From the NCBI RefSeq assembly GCF_008728515.1, contig NC_044977.1, positions 166,393,139-166,457,138 on the forward strand: DNA of 64,000 nucleotides. Direction: 5' to 3'. Numbering within the stretch: position 1 is the stretch's first letter; each line of letters starts with the position of its first letter. A program made the translations under genes and the position numbers. This DNA comes from Papio anubis. Taxonomy: Eukaryota > Chordata > Mammalia > Primates > Cercopithecidae. Below are positions 23,096 to 36,475 of the stretch, one piece after another. The notes beneath the pieces are model-generated. The model worked only from the letters and a program-made list of their open reading frames with translations, had not been told where the DNA came from and did no database searches.

Positions 23096-25299
23096 ACTTG
23101 ATAGATTTTTTTTTTAGAAAAAAATTGTAAAAAACTTTGAAATGGATAAAAAAAGAAGATTGTCTTGCTAGTGCACTTTTCAGAATTATCTTTTTGTCAT
23201 TGTCTTTGAGGTAATTTGCCATGTTGTGAGCTTTAGAATACCAATAATCATGGTTCTTCTCCTTAGAAATGCAAATAAACTGCATCCAAAATGTAACTGG
23301 TTATTGCCCAAGGATAGATAGACCTGTTTGCTTCTACTTGTGAAATTCAATTTGGTATTCTTTATTGCCCAGATGCGTATGGTTCTTTGAATTATCTTTT
23401 GAACTGGTTGTAACATCTTACTGGTTATCTCATTAATGCATTAAATAAAATCTTTGATACATATTTATTTTTGTATTCATTTGTATAAGCATCATGATTC
23501 TACCTTTTAAAAAAAATTTATTTAACACATAGAGAAGTTGGTATCCCTTGGGTACAGAGATAGTAGAGAATTGTCTCAGATACAGGACTCTTGGGCCAAA
23601 ATCAAATGCTCTTGCTTGCCATGTTATACTTGGAAGCAAAAAGTTAAAATAGAGAAGCAGAAGCATGTTGCCTATTAGGACCAATGTGCGAATAGTTAAA
23701 AGCCATTGTTTACTATGAGGAACTCCAATTGAAAATAAAAATGAATAAATAAGTTCATTTAGAAAAAGCTGGAAAACCTACATTTCACCTAGAGTAGGTT
23801 CTGCCAAAAAGCCTCTACTAGCATTTGGGAATTAGAACAATTAGCAGAGAAATCAGGCTGCTCTTGCGGGCTTAAGGACATCTCCCAAACAAAGCTAACT
23901 CTGATTATGGAATGCTTAATTAACATTCTGAGAGGGTGGTCACATGGGGCTCTGTGCCCAGGGTGCCTTAGCAGTTGCTTTGTTTGAACGAAGTCCCCTA
24001 GTGTTAACAGTTGGATATCTGCAGATTAAGTGCAGACAATACTTGGACAGACAATTGAAAAAGTAATTTTTTGATGCTTTCCCCAGCTGCTGCTGAAAGA
24101 TTAGCTGGGATGTTATCCAGGTTCCTTCACTGTAGCTGATAAAACTTTCTGAGAGAAGCACATGAGTTTCTACGTTATTGTTGATTTAGCTGGGGAAAGA
24201 AGTTAGAAACACTTTTGCACTTCTTTTACAGGTTGTGAGTCAACTAATCTAGATTTTGCTTGCTAGACATTGCTCCTGTTGGGAGGAAACACATTACTAC
24301 AGACAGACAATCGGTTAAAAGGAAACTATACAAAGTGGTTATTCTAGTTGTCTTTCTAGCATCCATTCTACTTCATCCCATTTTTGTGGCCACTATGATT
24401 CATGTCTCCTGCACTGGAATGTGAACAGGCAAAGCTCTTTGGGGTTATCCAGTTTCCCTTGCTACAAAGGATGGAGATTTCTGACCTGGGCAGATTTTAG
24501 TGTGCAGATGATACTCCCTTTGGTCACAGTGGTTGTTTGGGGGTGGACTAATTAGCGTAAAGCTTAGAGTTTTTGTTCATTAATTATGGAAAACCCTATC
24601 TTATATGCTGGGAATGTTTGAAAAAGAACTGTACCCCACTTTCTGCTGGCAGTGCTCTTATGTCCATAAGAAAAGCCATCTGGAAGATCGAGTGGATCCA
24701 GAGAGGACCGCCTCAAAGAATCACAACGAAAAGAAATTGAAGCTGTAATGAAATTGCTCTGAAGGCCCATTCAACCTCCAGACTTTTCAGTCACTTGAAC
24801 CTGTAAATTCCTCTTTCTGTCTGAATCCATTTGATTTAGGTTTTCTGTCACCTGCAATGGAGGCAGGCTTCTTACCACCAAACATTGGATTTTTCTGTAG
24901 TCCTAATTGTTTCCTACTCATTCTATGGGGCTCTAGTAACTGTGCAGTGGGGATTTTAGAACATGACCCTGGCTTGAGTTTCATCCTTGGGGAAGAGCTG
25001 GGATTATGTTCATTAATTCCTCTGGGAGCTCTTATAAACTGTTCAGTCTTAGGAGCTTTTCACCTTTCCCAGACCCAGCAGTTAGAGGTATAATTTTTGA
25101 TAGACTTCTTGCTGCCTTCCAAGAAAATGAAACGTCTGAGGAGAAAATGAGATCAGCCCCAATCTGGAAAAGCTGGAGATCTCTGGACAGATAGTGTTTC
25201 ATGGAACTTTCCCTGTGAAATACAATTCTACAGATTTGTATGAGATTATTCTCTTATTTCTGTTTTTAAGACTAGGGGAGTCTTAAAGCCTACTGCACT
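23096..25299. other. Unassigned stretch, 2.2 kb
   Basis: No repeat family or RNA gene is recognised. Short open frames at 24564-24770 (-) and 24857-25093 (+) have no recognisable domain. Confidence 0.4.
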
Positions 25300-25425
25300 G
25301 TAAGCTCCTAAAGAGCAGGAACCATGCTTTCTTTGTTCCCTATTGTGTCCCCGGTGCCTAACATAGTGTCTGGCCCCTAGGAAGCATTTGGTAATTATCT
25401 AATTATAATAAGCATTCAATAATTA
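25300..25425 (+). repeat. L2 LINE 3' end
   Basis: 'ctgtaagctcctaaagagcaggaaccatg', 'gtgtccccggtgcctaac' and 'agcattcaataatt' are in L2 order. Confidence 0.75.
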
Positions 25426-25536
25426 GAAGGACAAGCAAATGAGGAAGAGTCGAATGCTACAGAGTATTTGGTGGGTTTCTTTTTATACTATACCAGTAAG
25501 GGGTTTTCATTTCAGATCCATGATTATAGTTATAGG

Positions 25537-26629
<1,093 letters not shown>

Positions 26630-26850
26630 GATGAGCTTTGAAGCTTCAGGGTTTGGAACTCAGCTCTGCCATTCCTAGCTGTGTGAACCAGGACAATTCT
26701 TAGTTTTGTTTTAAACTCAGTTTTTGCAGTTGTAAAATTATTGTTGTGATGGGTTGTTATAATACTTGAATGAGCTAATATAAAGAGCTAAGTTTACAGG
26801 TATAAAGGATGTTAACAGTGTCCAGCATATGGTGAGCATGCAGTATCAGG
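26630..26850 (+). repeat. MIR SINE
   Basis: 'gggtttggaactcagctctgccattcctagctgtgtgaacc' followed by 'tgatgggttgttataatacttgaatgag' and 'gtgtccagcatatggtgagcatgc' cover nearly the whole MIR. Confidence 0.8.
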
Positions 26851-28854
26851 TAGGATTCATTGTGAATAAGAAGCTCTGAAATGAAAAAGAAAGAGTACTA
26901 GAAAAATGAAGATCAATTCCTCTTTATAATTAACTTTTCAATTGCTGGAAAATTTAGCATATAGTTAATAGATACCTGCTCTATTATCAACAAAACACTA
27001 TAAATAGAGATTTTCAAGTTCTGGTACCATACTACTTCTGTGCTGTATGTGTGATGCTTTCAGAATTCTTCCTTATAAAGGGTATCTTATCCTAGGGGGC
27101 AGAGTGTACAAGACTTCTTGAACAAGAACACTTTAGTTTTGGTGAACAGTTAAAATCAGTTAACATGAATGTCAACTCAGCTCTTCTTGGTGTTTTTAAG
27201 TATGTATCATTTAAAGGTAAAGAAAGTATAAAATGGAAAAAGAAGTGACTACAAGGCCTGGTGAATGTATACGGTGTAAAAAGATGTGTGAGAAAAGGAG
27301 AAAGGAGATGGATAAAGATTAGTAGCTTTTTGATATGGAATGTTCATGGGGTAAAATTACATACATCATTTCTGTTTTATAAGCATGTTATTAACCTCAA
27401 TTTTTTACCATTTTTTAGGTTGGAAAGTATAAATAATATTCTTTAGACAAATAAGTCAACTTTTGATTTTCTGAGAGAGGAGATTTGGAAGTTTGTGAAA
27501 ACCTGATTTAGGACTGCACTAGAAATTTTAGTGTGTATGTACCCTAGGGGAACAGTTTGGTTTACTATCTTGGAGGTATTTTATTCAGACTAACCTTAAA
27601 ATTAATTTGCATTTTGAACACACATCAATTGTTTCTGCCATTAAGAAGATTATTTAAGGCCATTTTAGATAGATTTAAAAGTATGCAAATAATTCATACT
27701 ATAAATAATCTATATCAAAGAGAAATAATACCACTTTTATTTATTCAATAGTGTGCTTTAAGTTTAGATTTAATCTCTTGTTTATAGTGAAAAGTTAAAG
27801 AATTATTCCCTAGTCTAGAAGTGATTTAGCCTAGAGATAAAAATAGCTTCGAGTTGCTGAAAGAACAGAATTTGGTACCTCTGCTCTCACTTTTAAAGTG
27901 TACCTTTATTTCCTAACAATGTGCTGATTACACATAATGGAAGTTTGTATTAGAAAATGAGGAAACATTTAATCAGAAATAAAACTTAAAGCAATCAAGG
28001 GAATAGTTGGTGCCTCAGAAATTGACCCTTTTGTATTTCTCTTGATTTATAACTTCCATTTATATTGCTAACATTCACTTTTAGCTATCATTTCTTGATG
28101 ACTAACCTTGTATTTATCAGTTTTCTTTACCCTAGCTCCCTCAGGATCAGTTGTTGAAATAGCCTCCTGAACACCTTCTTACTCCTCTGAATGAGCAGGG
28201 ATAGAACAAGAACAGGAGAGAGCAGAAAGCCTTTATTGTTCTTTGTTTGTTCAACTAGAATTAAAGTAGGCTCGAAGAAGCCTCGGAGAAGCTATTGACT
28301 CTCATGATCTGAATTCCAGGGTCTCCAGTCTATTCAAGTAAATGCATTTCCATTTGGGAAAGAGTCCCTTCACACCATTCTCCTTCTAGGACAGGTAGTC
28401 ATTTAACTCCTGCTGAATCCATATTGTCAAGGAACTTGCAGAGTGGAACTTATTTTTGTTCTTTGTGCTTGTGTTGAGAGTACTCTATTGGAAGGTATTA
28501 TAAGGCGTGGGGAGAAAGAGAGTGAAAAAGAGAGAAAAAGATTAGTTAGTGTCTGCAGTTTTCATAAACAGCTGGGGCTATGAGCAGAAACTCTCTAAAT
28601 TGCGCATCTGGAAGTAGCATCTGGCATAGTGGAAACAACAAAGCTCCAGGGTCTACCGAAGAGATAAAGTAGCAGAGCTTGTCAGGTGTCTTGTAGTTTT
28701 AACTCAGACCTTAAGAACAGAATTACCAACAAGGAGTAATGAAATGTGTTCTAGCATCTTAGGGAACACAGTCAATAGGACTTTAGCCTGAGTGAAAAGC
28801 ATGTGGACTGTGATAGAAGCAGGAATTGGAGATTGCCGTAAATTAGCTTGAAAG
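26851..28854. other. Unassigned stretch, 2.0 kb
   Basis: AT-rich, with a purine-rich GA run at 28508-28545. No gene or clear repeat is seen. Confidence 0.4.
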
Positions 28855-29402
28855 CAGTGGTTCTCCAAGTGATTCCCAGACTGTCATCATCAGCATTACC
28901 CAAGAAATTGTAAGAAATGCAAATTCTTGGTCTCCAACTCAAACCTATGAAATCAGAAACTCTGAGAGCAGGGCCCAGGGAGTATGTGTGTGTTTTTTTT
29001 GGTTTTTTTTTTTTTTTGTTTTTTTGTTTTTTGTTTTTTGTTTTTTTTGAGACGGAGTCTCGCTTAGTCGCCCAGGCTGGAGGGCAGTGGCGCCATCTCG
29101 GCTCACTGCAAGCTCCGCCTCCCGGGTTCACGCCATTCTCCTGCCTCAGCCTCCCGAGTAGCTGGGACTACAGGTGGCCGCCACCTCGCCCGGCTAGTTT
29201 TTTGTATTTTTAGTAGAGACGCGGTTTCACCGTGTTAGCCAGGATGGTCTCGAGCTCCTGACCTCGTGATCCGCGCACCTTGGCCTCCCAAAGTGCTGGG
29301 ATTACAGGCGTGAGCCACCGCGCCTGGCCCAGGAGTATGTGTTTTAACAAGTTCTCCAGGTGATTCTGATGCATGCTAAAATTTTAGAACCACTATTTTA
29401 GG
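28855..29402. mobile_element. MER5A hAT relic split by an Alu
   Basis: The left piece (28855-28988) has 'agtggttctccaagtg', 'catcagcattaccc' and 'gaaactctgagagcagggccc'. The right piece (29329-29402) has 'tgtgttttaacaagttctccaggtgattctgatgc' and 'agaaccact'. Together they make one MER5A. Confidence 0.85.
28989..29328 (-). mobile_element. Young AluY (YRa-related) inserted in MER5A
   Basis: A full-length reversed Alu with a long T tail broken by G's. 'cccagggagtatgtg' at 28974-28988 and 'cccaggagtatgtg' at 29328-29341 are the target-site duplication. 'ccacctcgcccggctag' marks the Old World monkey type. Confidence 0.95.
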
Positions 29403-29644
29403 GTATTAGAGCCACTTTTCCTTGCTAAGCTACCTTAATGAGGAGGTGGCCTTCATCCATCTGTTCCTACAACTGATTGTTCCAGGTCTGTGCACGAATA
29501 AATGTGTAGACAGCAGATTCAAAATGTGATGGAAAAACCTGGCAAAGCTTTGCTGTAACATTTCATTGTTCCAAGACATGAAGTGGCCCATTTCTTGGGT
29601 GCTCCTCTTTCTTTTCAAGCCTTATCTACCTCAGTCCCCTGACT

Positions 29645-30050
29645 CTTGGAAGATGCCATCACTTTTTATATCACAGTGGAACTGCAATGTCCCACACGGT
29701 AGCCACTAGTCACATATGGCTATTAAGATTAAAAATAAAATAAAATAAAACATTTAGTTCTTTGGCCATACTAGCCACATTTTGACTACTCAGTGGTCAC
29801 ATGTGTATAGTGGCTACTGCGTTGGACAGTACAAATATAAGATACTTCTACCATTGCAGAAAGTTCTTTTATTTTTATTTATTTATTTTTCTAGAGACAG
29901 AATCTTGCTATGTTGCTCGGACTAGTCTCAAACTCCTGGCCTCAAGCAGTTCCTCCCACCTTTGCCTCCCAAAGTGCTGGGATTACAGGCCTGAGCCGCC
30001 GTGCCCAGCCCCATTGCAGAAAGTTTTACTGGACAGAACTGCTGTAGAAT
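29645..30050. mobile_element. hAT-like DNA transposon relic containing a monomeric Alu
   Basis: 'aatgtcccacacggtagccactagtcacatatggctatt', 'gactactcagtggtcaca' and 'gcgttggacagtac' before the insertion and 'ttttactggacagaactgctg' after it resemble a hAT-type element with 'ttggacag' ends. I cannot name the family. Confidence 0.45.
29851..30025 (-). mobile_element. Monomeric Alu (FLAM-like) with exact 15-bp target duplication
   Basis: The body, 29866-30010, is one Alu arm only, from an A-rich tail ('tttttatttatttattt' on +) to 'cgccgtgcccagcc'. ccattgcagaaagtt stands at 29851-29865 and 30011-30025 without a mismatch. 'ctcgaactcctggcctcaagc'-type text marks a left arm or FLAM. Confidence 0.9.
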
Positions 30051-32188
30051 TCCTCTCCTATCACTGACACTAAACTTGTAAACCTAGCTGATAATTTTTA
30101 GTGTTTCCCAGTTTCTGTGGAGTAAATACTCCTATCATGACCAGTTTCATGCTACTAACCTGATGCCACTGCATGTGGAGTTGGGAGGAGATGTACACAG
30201 TCAACTCTTGAGAGCCAGTATTAGGTGGTTCCAGGTCACCACTGGTTTTGTGAGAGGAATTCTTCCTTGATGGCAGAAAGTGCTGGTTCTGTTCTTTACA
30301 TTCAAATATCACTTTACAACAAGATTGGCTTTCCAAAAACAACATTAACAGCCTACGAAAAGTGGCCAATAAGTCAATCACCTTAATTATATTTTGGGTG
30401 TCAAATGGGAATATACAATCTACAACTTAAAAAGCCTTTTCTGTGTCGATTGGAAAACTGCCCAAGTGAACTGGGGCTAGTGTCCTACAGTGCCTTGCAC
30501 GTGAAACTAAACCATACAAGGTGTTAAGATTTATATTTTCTTGTCTGAATTATATATTGAGTCAATGGTGGTGCTCTAGTGATTAGTTCTATTAGTGGAG
30601 GTGTTTATAGTCTATATGTGGTTGTACAGAGTACGCTGATGAGTGACCTGCACACCAGTTGAAAATGGAAGAGTTGGCTTTTATCTATGAAATCATGAAT
30701 GGCTTGCAAATATACTATCAAAGATGAGCATGTACTTAACTTTAAAGTATTTGCCATTTGAAAGTGCTTTGAAATTCTTTTTGAAAGATGGAAAATTTTA
30801 TTTTAATTGCAAGCTAAACAAAACTCAATTGATATGCAGCCAGGGCTAGTTCTTTTAGAATCACAATTAGACTTGGCAGACATTTTTTTTTTTTTTCACC
30901 AGAGCATTGTCTATTTTTTTCGTTTTGTTTTGTTTTGTTTTGGTGATGATGGGATTTTATGGTCATGAATAAAGATCCTACATCATTAAGCTAACAACTC
31001 ATCTGTTAGATAAAAATAGATTTTAGTCCATGGATTTTACTCCCAAAATACTTGGAAATGAGAAAACTAAATAATTCTTATCCTATTTCCTTTCCTGAAA
31101 AGGAAAACCCCTCACTCTGAGTGCCTCTGTTACTAAAACTGTTTCTTAATTGTGACAATAATAACTGGATGAGAGTTATCAGTTAAACTGATGACCTAGT
31201 TGAACCCATTTGTTTCTGCAGAAAGATCATCCACATTTGTGTCAAACCGGGTCATTTTCAGGCCCTTGGGAGTCTGCCATTCCAATGCTTGTCCAGCTAA
31301 AGCTGGATGTCCTTGAATGACAGCTGCTAAAAATTCAATCAGTGAGTGGTATCCAAATGTCAGGGAGAGCACTGCAAAGTGGGGACAGGCTGAGACAGTC
31401 TGTAGGGTTTGATTTTGGGTAGTCAGAGTTTAAATTTGACTTAGGAAAAAAGTAAGTCAGCATCTTTAATCCCCAAACATTACGCATCATCTAGTCAGTA
31501 GACTTCGCAAAGGTCAAGCAATCAATATGGTTAGCATCAGCAGAGATAGGTTACAGGAGGTGATTTTTATTTCTTGAAATTGTTTTTTATATTCCAACAT
31601 AGAAAAAGGTAGGCAGACTGTCAAGTACAGTAAAAGAATTTGTACTACAGTGAGATGAGCTGATCCTTGGTCAAGGGGCTACATTAATAGATGCAGTGGA
31701 CTTGGAAAGAAATGGGTTTCTCAAATTGCATTTATATTTGTCTTTGTTAAGGGTTTAATATTTTGAATGCACACCTATCCTTTGGGGGAAAATTGGACTG
31801 CCTGGAATATCATCAATCCAGGAAGATGGAAATGCCAGAAGCATATGTTTCGTCATGTTGTTGCTTCTAGTCTTGACTTAGACTAGGAAAAGAAAAAAAG
31901 AAGAAAGAAACAAGATTAATTTTTTGCCCTTGCTCTTTGCAAAATCTCTTGGAATATAGTAAAGGAAATATAATTATTGAAAATATCAGGTTCTTCCACG
32001 AAGTTACATTTATATATATACAAACTGAGGGAAGAGGGGATTTATTGTATTTTCAATTTATGTATTATTTCTAGAAAAGTAGCTGAACAGTTATGGAATG
32101 AAAAAATGATTTAAAAATCTGAGAAGGAAGGAAATGATGACAGGTGGTTAGAACCTTGTCACTGGAGAACTATATAGTCATGACACAT
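30051..32188. other. Unassigned stretch, 2.1 kb
   Basis: No clear repeats or genes apart from a T run at 30882-30896, a (TTTTG)n tract at about 30920-30942 and an A-rich purine tract at 31885-31912. Confidence 0.45.
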
Positions 32189-32204
32189 ATATATATATAT
32201 ATCA
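32189..32204. repeat. (AT)n microsatellite
   Basis: A short uninterrupted AT run inside 'cacatatatatatatatatc'. Confidence 0.8.
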
Positions 32205-32327
32205 AGGTTTCAGCATGGGCATTTCCAAGCCAAAAAAAAAGGCTTTTGTAAGTTCCTTCTTACAATTAAAAAAAAGTCCACATAGTATGTGTGTTTTAAT
32301 TTTCACCTAGAAAGATGCCTATTGCAA

Positions 32328-32423
32328 TTGATCAAAAAATTAACCTATAGTAGCCTAATTTTTAATCTTATTTCATTGATCAAGAAATTAACCTATAGTA
32401 GCCTAATTTTTAATCTTATTTCA
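32328..32423. repeat. 48-bp tandem duplication
   Basis: Units 32328-32375 and 32376-32423 both run from 'ttgatcaa' to 'cttatttca' and differ at one base (aaaaaa/aagaaa). 48 bp is 16 codons and an open frame passes through both, but nothing shows that it codes. Confidence 0.95.
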
Positions 32424-32714
32424 GCACACATTACTAGAAAAGTTCTTAAAAATATAGATGAGAACTGTATATATTTCTTGACCAAAAATTGTGATATAGT
32501 AGGAGAAAATATTAGGGAAATTTTCCTGCTTTTTCTTAAACTCTAGACTGCTCTTGAATGAAGTTTGGACAAGATAGTAATGAGAAACTGATGGTACTAG
32601 ATGGAAATTTATGTCAGATCCAAAGGCTCTGATATAACATCTTCAGTTTGCTGGGGGGCTCCAGGTCTCACAGAAACAAAAGTCCTTAAGGTTTAAGAAT
32701 TTCTTCTTTCTTAA

Positions 32715-33250
32715 ATCTTTCCAGGACAACCTAGATACCACTGTAGATCATCCATTGAGAAGGGATATGGGAAATGTGAGAAAGTGGAGAGTTACCCATT
32801 GGATTTCAATGATTTTCTGGGCCTGTAGTAAATCACAGCTGTGGCCGCAGTTCTTTACCCATCACTGTATGCACACGTTTTGCTCTGTGGCTGCATTTTC
32901 TCTCAATGAAGCGATAGAGTCTATTTCCCTTGAATTTGGGCTTGCTTGTGAATTGCTTTGCCCAACAGAATGCAGCAGAAATGACAACATGCCATTTCTG
33001 AGCCTGGGCCTAAGAAGGCATTGCATGTTTCTGTCGTCTGGCTGAGAACACTGCCGTGAGAACATTACCTTCTGCATGATGAGAAACACAGTCTCATCAG
33101 CCCCAGACATATCAGAGAGGCCAGGTAGTATCAGCGGAGCCGTGTAGTTGACAACCCCAGACATGTAAGCAATAAATGCTTAATGTTGAATGCTGCTGAT
33201 GTTTCGTGGTTGGTTGTTATGCAGTGTTATTGTGACAATAATGCCACAAT
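32715..33250 (+). mobile_element. MLT1-type MaLR LTR
   Basis: 'tcaatgaagcgatagagtctatttcccttgaatttgggc', 'cccaacagaatgcagcagaaatgac', 'gccccagacatatcagagagg', 'gcaataaatgctt' and 'tggttgttatgcagtgtta' are in MLT1 order on the + strand. The left border is approximate. Confidence 0.7.
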
Positions 33251-34445
33251 GTAGCTTAGGGGATTAGTTTCCAGATTGATTATACATATAAAGTTCTGAT
33301 AATTCTTCATGGAAATCTTGATGCTTCATTAAAATAAATAAGAAGTCCTTGAAGTGACAGGCCTGCTTAGCCCAGTCACCTGCCACAGGACATTTATCTA
33401 CTGAGTTGATTTGATCTGTGGGCAAAGGTTTCAGCCTTCAGTCTGGTAGTAGCCATATGCAAATGTATTTGTGTCTCTTCCAACCTGACAGATAAACAGA
33501 CAGGCATCTAGAAGGTATCAAGTAAATACTTAGATGGGACCTTCTTGTGTTCAGTGTGAGCATTCTCAAAATTTCAGTAAAGAGTTCATTCCCCTGGGAC
33601 GTTAGAAGTAACTTAATAATGACCACTAGTATATCTGTGTTTGCAATCAGGCTCAATGAACAGAATAGATTCCAGGTTATCATTTGGGAATTTAAACACA
33701 CTCTTTTTTTTTGCCAGGTCAATTTCTGGCATGTATGGAATGAATCAGTGTGCCATCCTTTTAAGACCCATTCATTGTCTTCTGGTTTTATTTTACTTCT
33801 ATTTCTTCCTCTTACTGGAGAAAACAGTTGAATTTTGTGGAACCCCAGGGGTTTGTGAATTTCAGAGGGACAGGGTTTTACCTGGAAAGAGAAGGGATTT
33901 TTGATTGAAAATGGAGGCTACTTATGATTCATTCAAAGGAGTTTTTCCTCTCCTTCATCTTATTTGCCTAGTGATTTTGTCTTATATGACACTTTGGAGC
34001 CTACTGTGAGATGACTTTCCTTCACACTGGATCTTTCTCAAATATTTTTCAAGGACAAACATCCTTCCTATAGGTTTTCTCATCTGTAATGATTGTCTTG
34101 TCTGGGGATTGTATTCTGATTAATTCAACGTTAGCTTTCTTACTGCTTCAGTGGATTCCAAATTTGTCATGGTTAAAAAACATTCTCCAGGGAAGTTTTA
34201 TAAAAGAAGTTGATGAAGACAGGGCTTAGGGTTTATTGTGCTGACCAATGTTTAGAATGTGGCAGGGGGCTGAGGCACACAAAAAACAAAAATGGAAGGA
34301 ATGCCCAATTCTTATGCATTATCATAAGTCAGGCATAACTCAGGAGTTTTGCAGATATTTCAGTGATTGTTGCTCACGTGGAGGTTCCTGCACTCGCCAT
34401 CCGATTGAGCAAAAAGCAGTTAAAAGGATGCAATAAAGGATTCAG
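33251..34445. other. Unassigned stretch, 1.2 kb
   Basis: Nothing recognised. Confidence 0.4.
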
Positions 34446-34459
34446 CCAGCAGAGGGCGG
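34446..34459 (+). promoter_or_regulatory. Perfect CTCF core motif match
   Basis: ccagcagagggcgg fits the 14-base CTCF core CCASYAGRKGGCRS at every position. It lies outside recognised repeats. This is a motif match only; binding is not shown. Confidence 0.5.
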
Positions 34460-34599
34460 GAGAGCCACACCCAGTTGCTTGGACCAGTTACCTCCAAGCC
34501 TGCTGGTTCTGAAGACATAAGCCTTTTTTTTTTGTAAGCGTTTTGCTTTCACTAAGTCCCTTCTGACAGAATGGGCAAGAGTCAATCCGCCTGGAATTG

Positions 34600-34790
34600 A
34601 ATACTGGCTGCACCATGCGCTAGCTTCATTATCTTTTTGTGCCTGATTCTTTCTCATCGGAAAAATGGGAAAAGCATAGTCGTGGTGAGGATGTTATAAG
34701 GGTGCTGTGAAGATGATGAAGTTAACTTATGTAATGCATTTCAAACAGTGCTTGGTGCTTAGTAACTACTTGATAAATGTTATTTAATAG
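34600..34790 (+). repeat. MIR SINE
   Basis: 'ctcatcggaaaaatgggaaaagc', 'gaggatgttataagggtgctgtgaagatgatg' and 'agtgcttggtgcttagtaactacttgataaatgtt' follow MIR order. Confidence 0.7.
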
Positions 34791-35011
34791 TGTTATAGGC
34801 TACCCCTTTGCCTTCTGTCTTCCATCCTCCCAAGTCTGAATGCAAAAATAAATTAATATGGCAATAAGTTATGTGGGCTGACTCCTCTTCACTCTTTGAA
34901 ACTCATCTCAAAAAGCACAACATAACCTTCGCGATATTTCTGCCAAAAATGCTTATGCCAAATCTAACCATGAGAAACAGGTTAGAGTAGTTCCAAACCA
35001 GAGACATTCTA

Positions 35012-35343
35012 TTAAATTCAGTGACTTTTTTGTTTGTTTGTTTGTTTTGACACAGAGTTTCGCCCTTTTTGCCCAGGCTGGAGTGCAATGGCACGATCTC
35101 GGCTCACCACAACCTCTGCCTCCCGGGTTCACATGATTCTCCTGCCTCAGCCTCCCGAGTAGCTGGGATTACAGGCATGTGCCACCACGCCTGGCTAATT
35201 TTGTATTTTTAGTAGAGACAGGGTTTCTCCATGTTGGTGAGGCTGGTCTCGAACTCCCGACCTTAGATGATCCGCCCGTCTCGGCCTCCCAAAGTGCTGG
35301 GATTACAGGCGTGAGCCACTGCACCCAGCTTAAATTCAGGGAC
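35012..35343 (-). mobile_element. Alu, AluS-like, with target duplication
   Basis: The body is 35026-35329. 'ttaaattcagtgac' and 'ttaaattcagggac' flank it. The tail is (TTTG)n. Confidence 0.93.
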
Positions 35344-35678
35344 ATTCTACTAAATAACTAGACTCTGCACTTTAAAAATTACAAGATCATGAAAGACAAA
35401 GAAAGACTCTGAAACTGTTCCAAATTGTAGGATACTAAAGACACATGAAAGCTGAATGCAGCACATGAGCTGGGAATTTCTTCGGCTGTAGAGTACACAT
35501 TGGGACAATTGGTAAAATTTGAATAAGGTCTGTAGATAAGATAGTAGTAGTATATCAGTATTGATTTCCTGATTTTGTTAATTGCAGGCTATGGAAGAGC
35601 ATGTCCTTGCTTTTAGGAAATATACACCGGAATCTTCAAGAATACATAGGGCATCGTAATCCCTGTAAGTTACTCTCA
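35344..35678. other. Unassigned spacer between two Alus
   Basis: Nothing recognised. Confidence 0.4.
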
Positions 35679-35976
35679 ATTTTTTTTTTCTTTTTTTTTT
35701 TAGACAGAATCTCTGTTGCCCAGGCTGGAGTGCAGTGGTACGATCTCAGCTCACTGCAACCTCCACAACCTGGGTTCAAGGGATTCCCCTGCCTCAGCCA
35801 CCCAAGTAGCTGGGATTACAGGCATGCACTACCATGCCCAGCTAATTTTTGTATTTTTAGTAGAGACAGGGTTTCACCATTTGACTAGGCTGGCTGGAAA
35901 TCCTGACTTCAAGTGATCCATCCACCTCGGCCTTCCAAAGTGCTGGGATTACAAGCATGAGCCACCGCGCCCGGCC
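35679..35976 (-). mobile_element. Alu, AluS-like
   Basis: A reversed Alu from a T/C-rich tail to 'ccaccgcgcccggcc'. The flanks share 'caattttttttt/caaatttttttt', a weak target-site duplication. Confidence 0.92.
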
Positions 35977-36004
35977 CCAAATTTTTTTTGAAAAAAGAAA
36001 TGTA

Positions 36005-36055
36005 TATTAGTGCGTGTGTGTGCGTGTATGTGCATATCTGTATGTAAGCATATTT
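36005..36055. repeat. Imperfect (GT)n tract
   Basis: 'gtgcgtgtgtgtgcgtgtatgtgcat' and a decayed continuation. Confidence 0.7.
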
Positions 36056-36189
36056 GATATAATAGCATTTAGTACATCTGGTTAAAGTGTATATGAGAAT
36101 TCTTTGTAGTGTTCTTGCAACTTCTTTTTGTTATCCTGAGATTACATCAAAATACAAAGGTAAAAATAAAACCATAAATAAAAAATACA

Positions 36190-36475
36190 ATCCCAGCTCT
36201 CAGGATGCCTTCTTCTTTAATAGTTTTCCCTGATGTCCCCTGCCTTACCCTTTGCCTTAGGTGGGTTAGGAGCCCTGGCCCTGTGTGCCCTCAGTCTGTA
36301 ACTTTTTTCTCTGTGACAGTACTGTATTACACTGTGTTGTGACCACCTGATTATGTCATTAAACTATGAACCGGGCCAAAGAAGGCAGGGGTGCTATCTT
36401 GTTCAACTTTGTATCACCCGAGCTTAGCTAACACCTGGCACAGAGAAGAAACATATTAAAGATTTGCTGAGAGAA
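36190..36475 (+). repeat. L2 LINE 3' region
   Basis: 'ttttccctgatgtcccctgcc', 'ctctgtgacagtactgtattac', 'aaagaaggcaggggtgctatcttg' and 'cacctggcacagagaagaaacatatt' are in L2 order. Confidence 0.65.

Noticed and set aside
27093..27102. Second CTCF-like string tagggggcag
   Set aside because: The first part of the motif does not fit; a weak match.
28772..29131. 119-codon open frame on -
   Set aside because: It runs through the Alu and MER5A.
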